Shown piece by piece: positions 1 through 9,552 of a stretch of 64,000 nucleotides of DNA. The translations under genes were made by a program, and so were the position numbers. Below the pieces are notes generated by a model. The model searched no databases, was not told the origin of the DNA, and worked only from the letters and a program-made list of their open reading frames with translations. Within the stretch, counting starts at the first letter, position 1. Each line of letters opens with the position of its first letter. Source of the DNA: CAWABB01 sp963701735 (GTDB lineage Bacteria; Bacteroidota; Ignavibacteria; UBA10030; UBA6906). The DNA lies in NCBI GenBank assembly GCA_963701735.1, contig CAVPBI010000023.1, forward strand, positions 124,001 to 188,000, read 5' to 3'.

Positions 1-2
1 TC

Positions 3-347
3 AAGGAAATGAGGGGTCTCCTCGGTTCATCGACCGAGAACGACGACGCGCGCGCGAGCCTGGCGTTCATGCTCGGACGATCAGGGAACATGCAGGAAGC
101 GGCGGCATTGACGCGTGGGCTCCACCAGGAGGCTGCGCGCCGTTATGTCTCGCCGTACCTCTTTGCGGTCTGCTACGCCGGGATGGGGAACAACGACGAG
201 TCGTTCCGGTGGCTCGAGAAGGGCTTCCAGGAGCGCTCGTCGGGAATCGTCTACATGCGGGGAGATCCTCTCCTGGCTCCGCTGCATCGAGACCCAAGGT
301 TCAACAGGATCCTCGAGAGGATGGGGCTCGCGCCGATGGTCGGGTAG
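3..347 (+). CDS. C-terminal end of a TPR protein (probably kinase-TPR), cut by window edge
   Basis: The reading frame is open from the first bases, so the start lies upstream of the window. About 114 residues are visible. They contain TPR-like helices (ASLAFMLGRSGNMQEA; AVCYAGMGNNDESFRWLEKG) and close with a block in which a large-residue loop precedes DPLLAPLHRDPRFNRIL. The same ending (AVCLGLGRKQEALQWLRKAFEER, then EPALDPLRSEQAF) closes the kinase-TPR gene at 7030-9378, so this is likely a paralogue. The TPRs would bind partner proteins. The kinase half cannot be seen, so that part is inference. Confidence 0.6.
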   Translation, partial: KEMRGLLGSSTENDDARASLAFMLGRSGNMQEAAALTRGLHQEAARRYVSPYLFAVCYAGMGNNDESFRWLEKGFQERSSGIVYMRGDPLLAPLHRDPRFNRILERMGLAPMVG

Positions 348-380
348 CGAATCGCTACGGCTCGTAACAGTCAGGGGCGA

Positions 381-1050
381 TCAGCCTGCCCGCAGGCGAT
401 CCGAACGCGTAAGATGATCCGGCAGATGGTGAAGTGATTCGAGAACGATGTCCGCGGCCTGCAGCACCTCGGGCGCGGGCATGAAGGCGGGATTGGGCAC
501 TGCGACGACGTACGCCCCTGCGGCTTTCCCCGCCAGGATGCCGCTCCCCGAATCCTCTACGACAACCGACCTGGAAGGCTGGATACTTGAGCCGCTGGAG
601 GACTTCCAGGTACGAATCCGGCGCCGGCTTTCCGCGCGGAACGCTATCGCTCGAAAGCGTTTCGCGAAACATCGTCTTCCACCCGTTCGCGTCCAGCGCG
701 GCATCGATCAGGACGGGGGGCGATCCCGATGCGAGCCCCAGTGGCACGCTGGCTGCACAGAATGCGACTGCTTCGCGCGCACCCGGCATGAGCCGGACGC
801 CGCCGGTGCGATAGGCGCTGACCATTCCATCCAGAACTTCATCTTTGTAGGCTTCGGGGCTGAGCCTCCCCCCCAGCCTCGCCACCCCGTCATCAATCCA
901 CGCCCGGGTATTCTTGCCCATCAACGCCTTCTGGTACTCTTCTTTCCACGCCAGGCCAAAGCGGGCAAAGATCTCCGCCCGCACGCGAAACCACACCGGC
1001 TCGCTGTCGACGAGGAGCCCGTCGAGATCAAATACCACCGCGTCGATCAT
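381..1050 (-). CDS. HAD-superfamily sugar-phosphate phosphatase/mutase (frameshifted)
   Basis: A HAD subfamily IA hydrolase of the beta-phosphoglucomutase/2-deoxyglucose-6-phosphatase type, cytoplasmic and Mg2+-dependent. Motif I is DLDGLLVDSE at residues 8-17 with the nucleophile Asp8. Motif II is ASGSP, the conserved Lys is in RGKPAPD, and motif III is VVVEDSGSG. The reading frame slips near base 570: the first part ends after LKYPAF and the rest continues as SVVVEDSGSGILAGKAAGAYVVAVPNP in another frame. The start overlaps the araD stop by 4 bases (ATGA), so it is the last gene of the pentose operon. It may clear phosphorylated sugar side products. The exact substrate cannot be read. Confidence 0.8.
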
Positions 1051-1746
1051 GTCCGTTTCTGACCGTAGTACGCCGAGGGCCCGTGTTTGCGGGAAAAATG
1101 CTTCTCACGAAGGGACTTCCCGATCGGGCGTAAGGAAGGGTTGATGGCGATGCTGACGCCAGCCATCTGCGCCACTCGCTCCAGCACAATTGCGTTTTCG
1201 ACAGCCTCTTCGAGGCTCGCCCCCCAGGTGAACGGCCCGTGGCCGCGCACCAGCACCGCCGGCACGCGCATCGGATCAATCTTCCGGAAGCGTTCCACGA
1301 TAAGCTTTCCCGTGTTTCGCTCGTAGTCGTCCCTGATTTCATTCTCCCTCATCGACCTGGTCACGGGAACCGATCCGTCGAAACAATCGGCGTGTGTTGT
1401 CCCGAGGGCAGGTATGTCCCGTCCGGCCTGTGCCCATGCCGTTGCGTACGAGGCTGTGCGTGTGGACAATGGCCTTGATCCCCGGAAACGCCCGGTACAG
1501 TTCGCGATGAGTCGGCGTGTCGGAACTCGGCCGGTGTTCACCCTCGAGCGCTTTCCCGGTCGAGAGCGACACGGTCACCATCGCCTCAGCGGTCATGGTC
1601 TCATAGGCCATGCCGGACGGCTTGATCACAAGCGCGTCCCCGTCCCGGTCGACCGCGCTCACGTTTCCCCAGTTGAGGAGAACGAGCCCCTCCCTGACGA
1701 TCCGGAGGTTTGCTTCGCAGACCTGCCGTTTGAGTTCTTCAAGCAT
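1047..1746 (-). CDS. araD: L-ribulose-5-phosphate 4-epimerase (frameshifted)
   Basis: Class II aldolase-fold zinc enzyme that converts L-ribulose 5-phosphate to D-xylulose 5-phosphate, the last step of L-arabinose entry into the pentose phosphate pathway. The N-terminal part carries LLNWGNVSAVDR, VIKPSGMAYE and the metal-binding HTHS. The frame slips near base 1450. The second part carries YATAWAQAGRDIPALGTTHAD, VPVTRSM and the C-terminal Y229-like region SAYYGQ. Joined, the protein is about 232 residues, matching E. coli AraD (231). Its start overlaps the end of araB by 8 bases, so the two are translationally coupled. The frameshift is probably an assembly error. Confidence 0.88.
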
Positions 1747-3463
1747 GCTTCGACCCCCGGGATGTGTCGGTGGGCTTCCGCATTCTCGCGCGATCGCGGA
1801 TGTCGATGAGGGTCTTCATCACATCATACAGATTGCCGCTCCACGATGGCGTGCCGAATGCATCATGGAGCTTCCGGTAGAGCGCGTAGAGCTCGCGATA
1901 CACGGCATGCGCCTCAGGGTCGGGAGTGAATACCCGCTCCCGGATCCCGGCCATCTTTTGTTGCGCCTGTTCGAGTCGATCGTACCCTCCGGCCTTCGTC
2001 CCGGCCACAACCGCTCCCGCCATCGCTGCGCCCAGGGCGCAGGTCTGAGCCGACCGGCTGACGACCATCGGGCGTCCTGTCACGTCCGCATAGATCTGCA
2101 TCACCAGAGCGTTCTTCTCCGCGATCCCGCCACAGTTGACGATGCGATCGATGTCCGAACCGTATTCCTCAAGCCGGCTGATGATCGTCAACGCCCCGAA
2201 GGCAGTCGCCTCGATGAGTGCGCGGTAGATCTCCGCCGGCGTCGTGTACAGCGTCTGGCCGATCAGCAGGCCCGTGAGCCTCTGGTCCACCAGCACCGTC
2301 CTGTTCCCATTGTTCCAGTCGAGGGCGAGCAGCCCCGACTCGCCCGGCGCGAGCCGCACGGCATCACGCGCAAGCGCGGCGTGCGTCCCTTTCCCGCCTC
2401 CCGGCCGGACGTATTCGACGAACCAGTTGAAGATGTCCCCCACTGCGGACTGGCCGGCCTCGAGACCGAAGTATCCAGGCAGGATGCTCCCATCCACGAT
2501 GCCGCAGAGCCCGGGTATGTCTGCGACCTGCCGGTCGTTCCTGGCAATTGCCATGTCGCACGTGCTCGTTCCGATGATCTTGACGAGCGTTCCTTCCGTG
2601 ACGCCTGCGCCGACGGCCCCGAGATGAGCGTCAAACGCGCCGGCCGCAATCGGAATGCCCGGTTTCAGTCCGGTCCGCTTCGCCCACTCCGCGGTCAACC
2701 CTCCTACCGAGCGATCCACGGTCAGCGTCGACGATTTGAGCCGGCGGCGGAGCCCCGCAAGATTCGGATCGAGGCGCGACAGGAACTCTTCGTCGGGATA
2801 CCCGCCCCAGGCCGGATTGTACATCGCCTTGTGGCCTGCCGCGCATGTGCCCACAGCGATCCGATCCGCCGCCTCAGTTCCGCTCAGCACTGCCGGGATC
2901 CAGTCGGCGATCTCCACCCAGAGGTACGCAGCGTGGAAGACGTCGGGGTCGACGCGCAGGCAGTGGAGGATCTTGCTGAAGAACCACTCGCTCGAGTACG
3001 TGCCCCCGCATTTTGCGAGGTACTGGGGTCTGATCTCCCTCGCCAGGGCGCTGATCTCTGCAGCTTCCCTGACGCTCGTGTGGTCTTTCCAGAGCCACGC
3101 CATCGCGTTCGGGTTTGATGCAAACGTGCGTTGAAACGCGAGAGGAACGCCGTCGCGGTCCACGGGAAGCGGCGTGCTCCCTGTCGTGTCCACTCCAATC
3201 CCGATCACGCGCTCCCTGCGAAAGCCCCGGACGGCCTTGTGCGCCCGGGCAAGGGCGAGACGGAGGGTCTTCTCAGCCCCTTCCAGGTAGTCCGCCGGGT
3301 GCTGCCGGGCAAGGTTCGGATCGGCGGAGAGGATGACACCGTCTTTCCCATGCTTGTACTTCCAGACGGCCGTTCCGACCTCTCTCCCGTCCGACACGTC
3401 CACCACCAGAGCCCGCACCGAGCTCGTGCCGAAGTCCAGTCCGATCGAGTACGATCGTGCCAC
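1739..3463 (-). CDS. araB: Ribulokinase
   Basis: FGGY-family carbohydrate kinase, 574 residues, intact, phosphorylating L-ribulose with ATP. The actin-like phosphate-binding start is GLDFGTSSVRALVVD (residues 8-22). Further hallmarks are VDTTGSTPLPVD, TSTCDMA and the C-terminal GGIAEKN (ATP loop) and ALGAAMAGAVVAG. The start is GTG, preceded by AGGA five bases upstream; no in-frame ATG fits better. It lies downstream of the symporter and overlaps araD. Length matches AraB-type ribulokinases (about 560). Confidence 0.95.
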   Translation of the reverse strand: MARSYSIGLDFGTSSVRALVVDVSDGREVGTAVWKYKHGKDGVILSADPNLARQHPADYLEGAEKTLRLALARAHKAVRGFRRERVIGIGVDTTGSTPLPVDRDGVPLAFQRTFASNPNAMAWLWKDHTSVREAAEISALAREIRPQYLAKCGGTYSSEWFFSKILHCLRVDPDVFHAAYLWVEIADWIPAVLSGTEAADRIAVGTCAAGHKAMYNPAWGGYPDEEFLSRLDPNLAGLRRRLKSSTLTVDRSVGGLTAEWAKRTGLKPGIPIAAGAFDAHLGAVGAGVTEGTLVKIIGTSTCDMAIARNDRQVADIPGLCGIVDGSILPGYFGLEAGQSAVGDIFNWFVEYVRPGGGKGTHAALARDAVRLAPGESGLLALDWNNGNRTVLVDQRLTGLLIGQTLYTTPAEIYRALIEATAFGALTIISRLEEYGSDIDRIVNCGGIAEKNALVMQIYADVTGRPMVVSRSAQTCALGAAMAGAVVAGTKAGGYDRLEQAQQKMAGIRERVFTPDPEAHAVYRELYALYRKLHDAFGTPSWSGNLYDVMKTLIDIRDRARMRKPTDTSRGSKHA

Positions 3464-3583
3464 CGCGTCCTCGCTGGTTATCGTGGAACATCAAACCTGT
3501 GAAGTCCGATTGCGCCCAGTCCATCTATCGAGGTCCGGCCCCATCGGCCAGCCTGCGACACCTACCCGGTAGACCTGTGGCGT

Positions 3584-5347
3584 CTATCCGGTAAAGTAGA
3601 GATAGGCCATCAGGATCAGCGCAAGAACAACCGTTGAGTTGATCACATCCCACTTGTTCCAACTCAACCGCGACTCTTTCCTGTGGTCTTCCGTCAGCGT
3701 CGAGAAGGTCAGGTTCCGGATTTGATCCTCAGAAGGCTTTTCAGACAGGTAGCTGGCAACGAACATGACCACGATGGAAACAACGGTGATCAGGAGGCTG
3801 TAGTACTGGAAATAGATGTTGTTGACGATCCAGAAGAACGATCCTTCGGCATAGCCCTGCTCGAACCCTTCGAGCTTGAGCGCCACCGGGGTGTCCACGA
3901 GCAGCCGGAACACTCCGAGCAGAAAGCCGACGGTCAGCGCCCAGAGGCACCCTTTGGCGTTCAGGCGTTTCACGAAGACTCCGAAGAAGAAGACCACAAA
4001 GATTGGAGGGGCGAGATATCCCTGAACGCCCTGCAGATAGTCGTACAGTCCGCGTCCCCCCCGGATGACGGGGATCCACATCAAGCCGATAAGGACGAGC
4101 ACCGTGGTGGCCACGCGGCCGATCCAGACGAGTTGATGCTGCGTGGCGTGCGGCCTGAACTTGCCGTAGAAGTCGATGGTGAAGAGCGTGGAGCACGCGT
4201 TGAACGCCCCGGCCAGCGAGCTCATCAGCGCGGCAAGGAGGCCCGAGACCACCAGGCCGCGGAGCCCCGTGGGCATGACGTGCTGAACCATCAGAGCGAA
4301 TGAGGCCTGAGCATGGTCGTGAATAGGTTTTCCGCTTGCATCAAGCATCGCGGCGAATTCGGGAACGTTGCCGGTCTTTGCGAGAGCCAGCCAGATCATC
4401 CCCGGGATAATGAAGATGAAGACGGGGAGGAGCTTCAGGAACGCCGCGAATATCGACCCTCGTCGTGCCTCCCGTTCGTTGGGGGCACCGAGCGCCCGCT
4501 GGACGATGTACTGATCCGTCGTCCAGTACCAGAGCCCGATGATCGGAGCACAGAGCAACATGCCCAGCCAGGGGTAGTTGCCGTTGAAGTACCAGGCGAT
4601 TCTGTTTGGCTCCATCACGGGAGACCACGTCCCTTCCATCCCTGCCGGGATGATCGGCTTCCACAGGTTGAACATGTCAGGATCGAGGGCCGCGCGGAAC
4701 GCGTCCCACCCCCCGAGCTTCGCGAGCCCGAACACCGTCAGGAGCAGCGACCCTGCGATAAGGATGAAGGTCTGCACCGCTTCCGTGTACGCAACCGCCC
4801 GCATCCCGCCGAGAACGGTATACAGTCCGGTCAGGACGACGACCATCACCGATCCGATCCAGAAGCTGTCGAACGTGAGCCCGCCGATCTGCAACTGCAA
4901 CTCGGGCAGCAGAGTGCTGAAGACAACGCCGCCGGCGAAGATCCCGACCGCGATTTTCGTCAGCACATACGCAACGAGGGAGATCAGCGAGAGGACCCAG
5001 CGGGCGGTCGGAGAGAACCTCCGTTCCAGGAACTCGGGCATCGTGAATACCCTGGCGCGGAGGTAGAACGGGACCATGACCCAGCCCAGCACCAGGAGGC
5101 ACCAGGCGTGCAGTTCGTAGTGGGCCATGGCGACGCCGCTTGTGGCGCCCGACCCGGAGAGCCCGACGAGGTGTTCAGACCCGATGTTCGACGCAAAGAT
5201 CGACGCCCCGATGATCCACCACCCGAGGTTCCGTCCCGCGAGAAAATAGTCGTCGGCGGTGTCTTTCCCCTGCTTGATGACCCACCACGCCAGCCCCAGG
5301 AGACCCGTGAAGTAGAGAGCGATGACCAGCCAGTCCAGGGTAGTCAT
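3584..5347 (-). CDS. Sodium/sugar symporter, SSS (SGLT) family
   Basis: 587-residue inner-membrane transporter with about 14 hydrophobic segments, intact. Family marks are the N-terminal DDYFLAGRNLGWWIIGASIFASNIGSEH, shortened here to its Na+-site core ASIFASNIG, and the central GLYTVLGGMRAVAYTEAVQ. It resembles the vSGLT branch that imports monosaccharides with Na+. Position between the isomerase and araB suggests arabinose or a related pentose or hexose as substrate; that is inference from context. An AGAAGGA ribosome-binding site lies 9 bases before the ATG. The last helix ends about two residues from the stop. Confidence 0.92.
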   Translation of the reverse strand: MTTLDWLVIALYFTGLLGLAWWVIKQGKDTADDYFLAGRNLGWWIIGASIFASNIGSEHLVGLSGSGATSGVAMAHYELHAWCLLVLGWVMVPFYLRARVFTMPEFLERRFSPTARWVLSLISLVAYVLTKIAVGIFAGGVVFSTLLPELQLQIGGLTFDSFWIGSVMVVVLTGLYTVLGGMRAVAYTEAVQTFILIAGSLLLTVFGLAKLGGWDAFRAALDPDMFNLWKPIIPAGMEGTWSPVMEPNRIAWYFNGNYPWLGMLLCAPIIGLWYWTTDQYIVQRALGAPNEREARRGSIFAAFLKLLPVFIFIIPGMIWLALAKTGNVPEFAAMLDASGKPIHDHAQASFALMVQHVMPTGLRGLVVSGLLAALMSSLAGAFNACSTLFTIDFYGKFRPHATQHQLVWIGRVATTVLVLIGLMWIPVIRGGRGLYDYLQGVQGYLAPPIFVVFFFGVFVKRLNAKGCLWALTVGFLLGVFRLLVDTPVALKLEGFEQGYAEGSFFWIVNNIYFQYYSLLITVVSIVVMFVASYLSEKPSEDQIRNLTFSTLTEDHRKESRLSWNKWDVINSTVVLALILMAYLYFTG

Positions 5348-5368
5348 GAGGCATGTTCCTTCTGTCGG

Positions 5369-6778
5369 TTAGCGGTGATAGTAGACATCCCACTGCAGAT
5401 ACGTTTTCAGCGCATCCTCGATGGCGTCCGCGACGGGAGCGCGAGTGGCAGCAACGTGATGTTCCAGACCGTTCGTGCAGATATGTTTCAGGAGATCCTG
5501 GAATCGCGGGATCTTGATGACGCCGTAGCCACCGAACGATTCGACTTTGTCCTTCGTGAACTCCCCTTCCCCCACGTAGGAAGTGATGCGTCCGTTGAGA
5601 TCATCCGTCGACACGCGGCAGTACGTCAATGCGCCCGGTGCAATCGTTCCGACGATGGTTCCGAAGGTGTTTTCCTTCCCCACCGTTCCGGCGATGATTT
5701 CCTGGTAGTCCATCTTCTGCTTGCTGAAGAAGGATTTGGGGAGGTTCGAGCAGTGGAACACGACGCCTTTGTCGGGATCCGTCCCGTAGTTGTTGTTCCA
5801 GTCGAGCAGGGCCGCGGGCTTGTTTGAGGCCGATTGGAGGATATACATTCCGACCACCCCGGCGATGTCCGTCTCGCATGCGCTGGGCATCAGCGACTCG
5901 GACATCATGCTCATGAGCGTGCAGGGGACCACGCCGAAAAATTCCTGCAGTGCGGTCCAGCACTGGATGGAGGTAGCGGAGAGATGTTTTGCCTGCACCC
6001 ACTGGTCGATCGCGACCCCCAGCTTCGCCATCTTGATCTGGCTTGCTGTCGGCACGCCCTTCACCGCCGTGTACGATGTGATCGCGTCGATCTTCTCTTT
6101 GACGAGCGTATCGTTGTCGCCCATTGTCGCAACGCGGCCGAGTATTTCCGACAGGTCGAGTGTTTCGACCGAGATGCCCGAACGCTCGAGCAGTTTCTCG
6201 CTGTAGCGGACCGTGTTGAACGCAGTCGGGCGTGCGCCGAGGGCGCCCAGGCGCACGTTCTTCAGGTTCCGGACGATCCTGCACGTTGCCGCGAACCGCT
6301 GGAGATCGCTCCGGAACAGTGCCGCTTTGGGGCTCATGGTGTGCAATGACGTCAGCGAGTAGCGGATACCGTACTGCCTCAGGTTGTTGCACGCCGACAT
6401 TTTGCCGCAGAAGCTGTCGCGCCGGAACTTGATCGTCATCTTGTCCTTCTCGTCGTCGAAGGCATGCACGAGGACCGGGACATTGAGTCCCGACAGGCGC
6501 AGCGTATCGGCGACAGCGCGCTCGTCGCCGAAGTTCGGCAGCGTGACAAGCACGCCATCGATCGCGTCGCGGTTGGCCCGGAAGAGGTCGGCGCACTTCC
6601 GCGCATCGTCGTAGCTTTCGACGGCCCCGAATTTCGTTGCATCCGGGTCGAGCATGACCGCTTCAATCCCCTCCTGTTTCAGGGCGGCGAGGATCTCCTT
6701 GCGGCCGGTCTCGCAGAGATGGGCGGGGAAGAATCCCCTGTTTCCGACGATGACTCCGAGGGTGGTGGTCTGTTTCAT
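5369..6778 (-). CDS. L-fucose/L-arabinose isomerase-family protein, probable first enzyme of the pentose operon
   Basis: About 469 residues, intact. It belongs to the fucose/arabinose isomerase fold family (FucI/AraA-like, COG2407 type) rather than classical AraA. Visible marks are MKQTTTLGVIVGNRGFFP at the start, the DGVLVTLPNFGDE strand, SACNNLRQYGI, the metal-site region CWTALQEFFGVVPC..MSMMSES and CETDIAG, and the C-terminal GLEHHVA. Two ATGs sit in tandem at 6781 and 6778; the second has GGAG at the better spacing (7 bases). First in an operon with symporter, araB and araD, so it most likely turns L-arabinose into L-ribulose. Substrate is inferred from its neighbours. Confidence 0.82.
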   Translation of the reverse strand: MKQTTTLGVIVGNRGFFPAHLCETGRKEILAALKQEGIEAVMLDPDATKFGAVESYDDARKCADLFRANRDAIDGVLVTLPNFGDERAVADTLRLSGLNVPVLVHAFDDEKDKMTIKFRRDSFCGKMSACNNLRQYGIRYSLTSLHTMSPKAALFRSDLQRFAATCRIVRNLKNVRLGALGARPTAFNTVRYSEKLLERSGISVETLDLSEILGRVATMGDNDTLVKEKIDAITSYTAVKGVPTASQIKMAKLGVAIDQWVQAKHLSATSIQCWTALQEFFGVVPCTLMSMMSESLMPSACETDIAGVVGMYILQSASNKPAALLDWNNNYGTDPDKGVVFHCSNLPKSFFSKQKMDYQEIIAGTVGKENTFGTIVGTIAPGALTYCRVSTDDLNGRITSYVGEGEFTKDKVESFGGYGVIKIPRFQDLLKHICTNGLEHHVAATRAPVADAIEDALKTYLQWDVYYHR

Positions 6779-6823
6779 CATAGTTCTCCACAAAGCGCCC
6801 GGATAGCGCACAAGCTACCCGGA

Positions 6824-6836
6824 TCCTCAATGAGGA
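6824..6836. promoter_or_regulatory. Palindrome in the leader of the pentose operon, candidate operator
   Basis: TCCTCAATGAGGA is a perfect inverted repeat (six-base arms, one central base) flanked by CCGGA and CCGG. It sits about 45 bases upstream of the isomerase start, in the divergent gap shared with the kinase gene. Such a site could bind a sugar-responsive repressor. No regulator gene is adjacent, so the role is a guess. Confidence 0.3.
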
Positions 6837-6942
6837 CCGGCTTTGACATTGCGGGTGAGGTTCTGTGTGGCGGGTTCAACTCCTGGGACACACTTTAATG
6901 AATTTTTTCTAGAAAGACACCTGTCGAGCCCCATTTTCTCAA

Positions 6943-6971
6943 TTGACTATCGCCATCCTCTCACCTACCTT
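6943..6971 (+). promoter_or_regulatory. Housekeeping promoter for the kinase-TPR gene
   Basis: TTGACT, 17 bases, TACCTT. The spacing is ideal and the predicted start of transcription falls about 50 bases before the GTG start at 7030. The -10 pattern TA[TC]CTT recurs before other genes here (12235, 25815). Confidence 0.45.
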
Positions 6972-7029
6972 AGGGCCGTAATGCTGGTTCTTTCTGCCGT
7001 AGAGATCCTTCACGCCAGTGGAGATGTCC

Positions 7030-9378
7030 GTGATCGGCCAGGTCGCTTCCCACTACAAAATACTCGAGCGCCTCGGCGGCGGCGGGATGGGAGTGGTCTA
7101 TAAGGCCCAGGATCTCAAGCTCGACCGGCCCGTCGCACTGAAGTTCCTCCCCTCCGACCTGACCCGAGACACCGAAACAAAGGAGCGCTTCGTCCTCGAG
7201 GCGAAGGCCGCCTCCTCTCTCCAGCACGCCAACATCTGCGTCGTTCATGACATCGACGAGACGTCCGACATATCCGGCCAGGGAGGCGCACCGGCCGGGA
7301 CGCAGATGTTCATCTGCATGGAGTACCTGGAAGGCGAAACACTCAGGAAGAAGATCGAGCAGGGACCGCTGAAGACCGAGGAGGCGATTGACGTCGCCCT
7401 TCAGGTGGCGCGCGGACTCACCAAGGCCCACGAGAACGGAATCGTTCACCGCGACATCAAGCCCGCCAATATCATGGTCACGACTGATGGCGTGGCGAAG
7501 ATCGTTGACTTCGGGCTGGCGAAACTCCACGGGCAGACGAGCGTCACCAGAGCCGGCTCAACGATCGGTACGGCGTCGTACATGTCGCCGGAACAGGCCC
7601 GGGGGGAAGCGGTCGACCACCGCACCGATATCTGGTCGCTCGGCGTCGTCCTGTATGAAATGCTGACGGGAAGGCGGCCTTTCGAGAGCGACTACGAAAG
7701 TGCTGTGATCTACAGGATCATCAACGAAGAACCTGTACCGCCGCAGCCAACTGCAACCCGGGATTCCTGCATCGCTCGAAGCGATCGTCCTGAAAACCCT
7801 CCGGAAGGATCCGCAGGAACGGTATCAACGCATGCAGGATCTGGCTGAGGATCTGAGACGACCCGATGACCATCCGATCCGGTTCCGGCGACCGCGGCGA
7901 AAGAGCCTCCTGTATCGGCGCCATCGCTGCCGTGGCGCTCGCTCTTGTCGCGGCCGGCGTGTACATGATGCTGCCCCGGGGAGAGGCCTTCACGTCCGTC
8001 GCCGTTCTCCCGTTTGGGAATCCTGGCGGCAACCCCGAGCTGAACTACCTCTGCGATGGCCTTTCCGAGAGTCTCATCAACAGTCTCTCCCAACTCCCCG
8101 ATCTGAAGGTGAAGTCTCTCAGTTCCGTCATGCGCTACAAGGACAAGCAGGTCGACGCTCGCACCGTGGCCCAGGAACTCGACGTCGGGGCAGTCGTGAC
8201 CGGGAACGCCACACTCCGGGGGGACAGTCTGTCGATCGCCATGGAACTCGTCGACGCCCAGGACAACAGTCATCTGTGGGGCGACCGCTGGCAGAGCTCT
8301 CTGTCGAACGTACTCTCGTTCCAGAGGGAGATCGCGCGCGCGGTTCCGGAAGGGTTGCGGCTCAGGCTCAGCCGTGCCGACAAGGCCCGTCTCACCAAGA
8401 GGATATAGCTCCAGCAAGGAAGCCTACCTCCTGTATCTCAAAGGACGGTACTACTGGAACAGGAGAACGCCGGACGACATCGGGAAGGCGATTGAGCATT
8501 TCGACAAGGCCCTGTCGGTCGACCCGTCCTACGCCCTCGCCTACGCGGGACTGGCCGACTGCTACAACCTGCTCGGGTCGATGCAGTATGCCGTCCTGCC
8601 CCCGTCCGAAGCGATGCCAAAGGCGCGAAAGGCAGCGGAGAGAGCGCTTGAGATCGATGAGGAGCTGGCAGAGGCGCACGTCTCGCTCGGACACGTGAAG
8701 CTGTTTTTTGACTGGGACCTGAAGGCGGCGGAAAGCGAGTTCAGGCGGGCGATCGACCTGAACCCCAATTACGCCACCGCCCACCAGTGGTACGGGGACT
8801 GTCTGATGCTCCAGAACCGGAGAGACGAGGCGCTTGCCGAGAAAAGAAAAGCCCTTGAGCTCGACCCGCTCTCTCTCGTTATCACCATGGATCTCGGAAC
8901 GGCTCAGTACTACTGGCGAGACTACGACGCGGCCATCGAGCAGTGCCGCAAGACGCTGGAGATGGACCCGACGTTTTTGATGGCGAGAATGCTTCTCGCG
9001 CGGGCGTACGTCCAGAAGAAGATGTACAGCCAGGCGGTCGCCGAATTCACCACCATACGGAACGCCGTACCCGCTATCACACTGCCGGCCGCGCTTCTGG
9101 GCCATGCGCTCGGGATGTCCGGGCACGATGCCGAGGCGAAGAACGTGCTGCGTGAGTTGACGGAGGTATCGAAGCAGAAGTATGTACCGGCCCATGAAAT
9201 GTCCGCGGTCTGTCTGGGTCTCGGCCGGAAACAGGAGGCCCTGCAGTGGCTGCGTAAGGCATTCGAGGAGCGTTCAGGACTGATGATCTACCTCAGGCTC
9301 GAGCCCGCGCTCGATCCGTTGAGGTCGGAGCAGGCGTTCGCTGAGCTGGTAAGGGACGTAGAAGCCAGCATGCACTAG
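7030..9378 (+). CDS. Serine/threonine protein kinase with TolB-N/FlgO-like and TPR sensor domains (three frameshifts)
   Basis: Membrane-anchored Hanks-type kinase. The kinase domain has GGGGMG, VALKFLP, the catalytic HRDIKPAN and DFGLAK, and SYMSPEQARGE. After about 280 residues come one membrane segment (IGAIAAVALALVAAGVYMML), a VAVLPFGN domain as in FlgO/TolB-N proteins, and at least five TPRs (DPSYALAYAGLADCY and others). Frames slip near 7740, between 7860 and 7915, and near 8400; each junction rejoins cleanly, for example LTKR-YSSSKEAYLL. The GTG at 7030 is preferred: GGAG lies six bases upstream, and the next residues IGQVASHY line up with MIGRHILHY in the paralogue at 29938. It would phosphorylate cytoplasmic targets in response to periplasmic signals. 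Confidence 0.85.
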
Positions 9379-9552
9379 GGTCGATCATAATCATGGCCCG
9401 CCGGGGGTGTGTGGCTGATAGTCGCCGGACCGCTTGTGCTAACGGCGGAGCTGTTTCTGCTCAACTGGACCTATGGACGCAAGGCCGCAGCACATACCTG
9501 ATTCGGTTATTCCTGAGGCCGTCGGTATCATCCACACCCGGGGAGGTAACCC

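Noticed and set aside
1610..3118. Long open frame (502 codons) opposite araB
   Set aside because: It lies fully antisense to a clear ribulokinase, has low-complexity Arg/Pro/Ala content and no family feature. GC-rich codon use creates such shadows.
4313..5827. Long open frame (504 codons) opposite the symporter and isomerase
   Set aside because: It spans two well-supported genes on the other strand and shows only charged low-complexity sequence.
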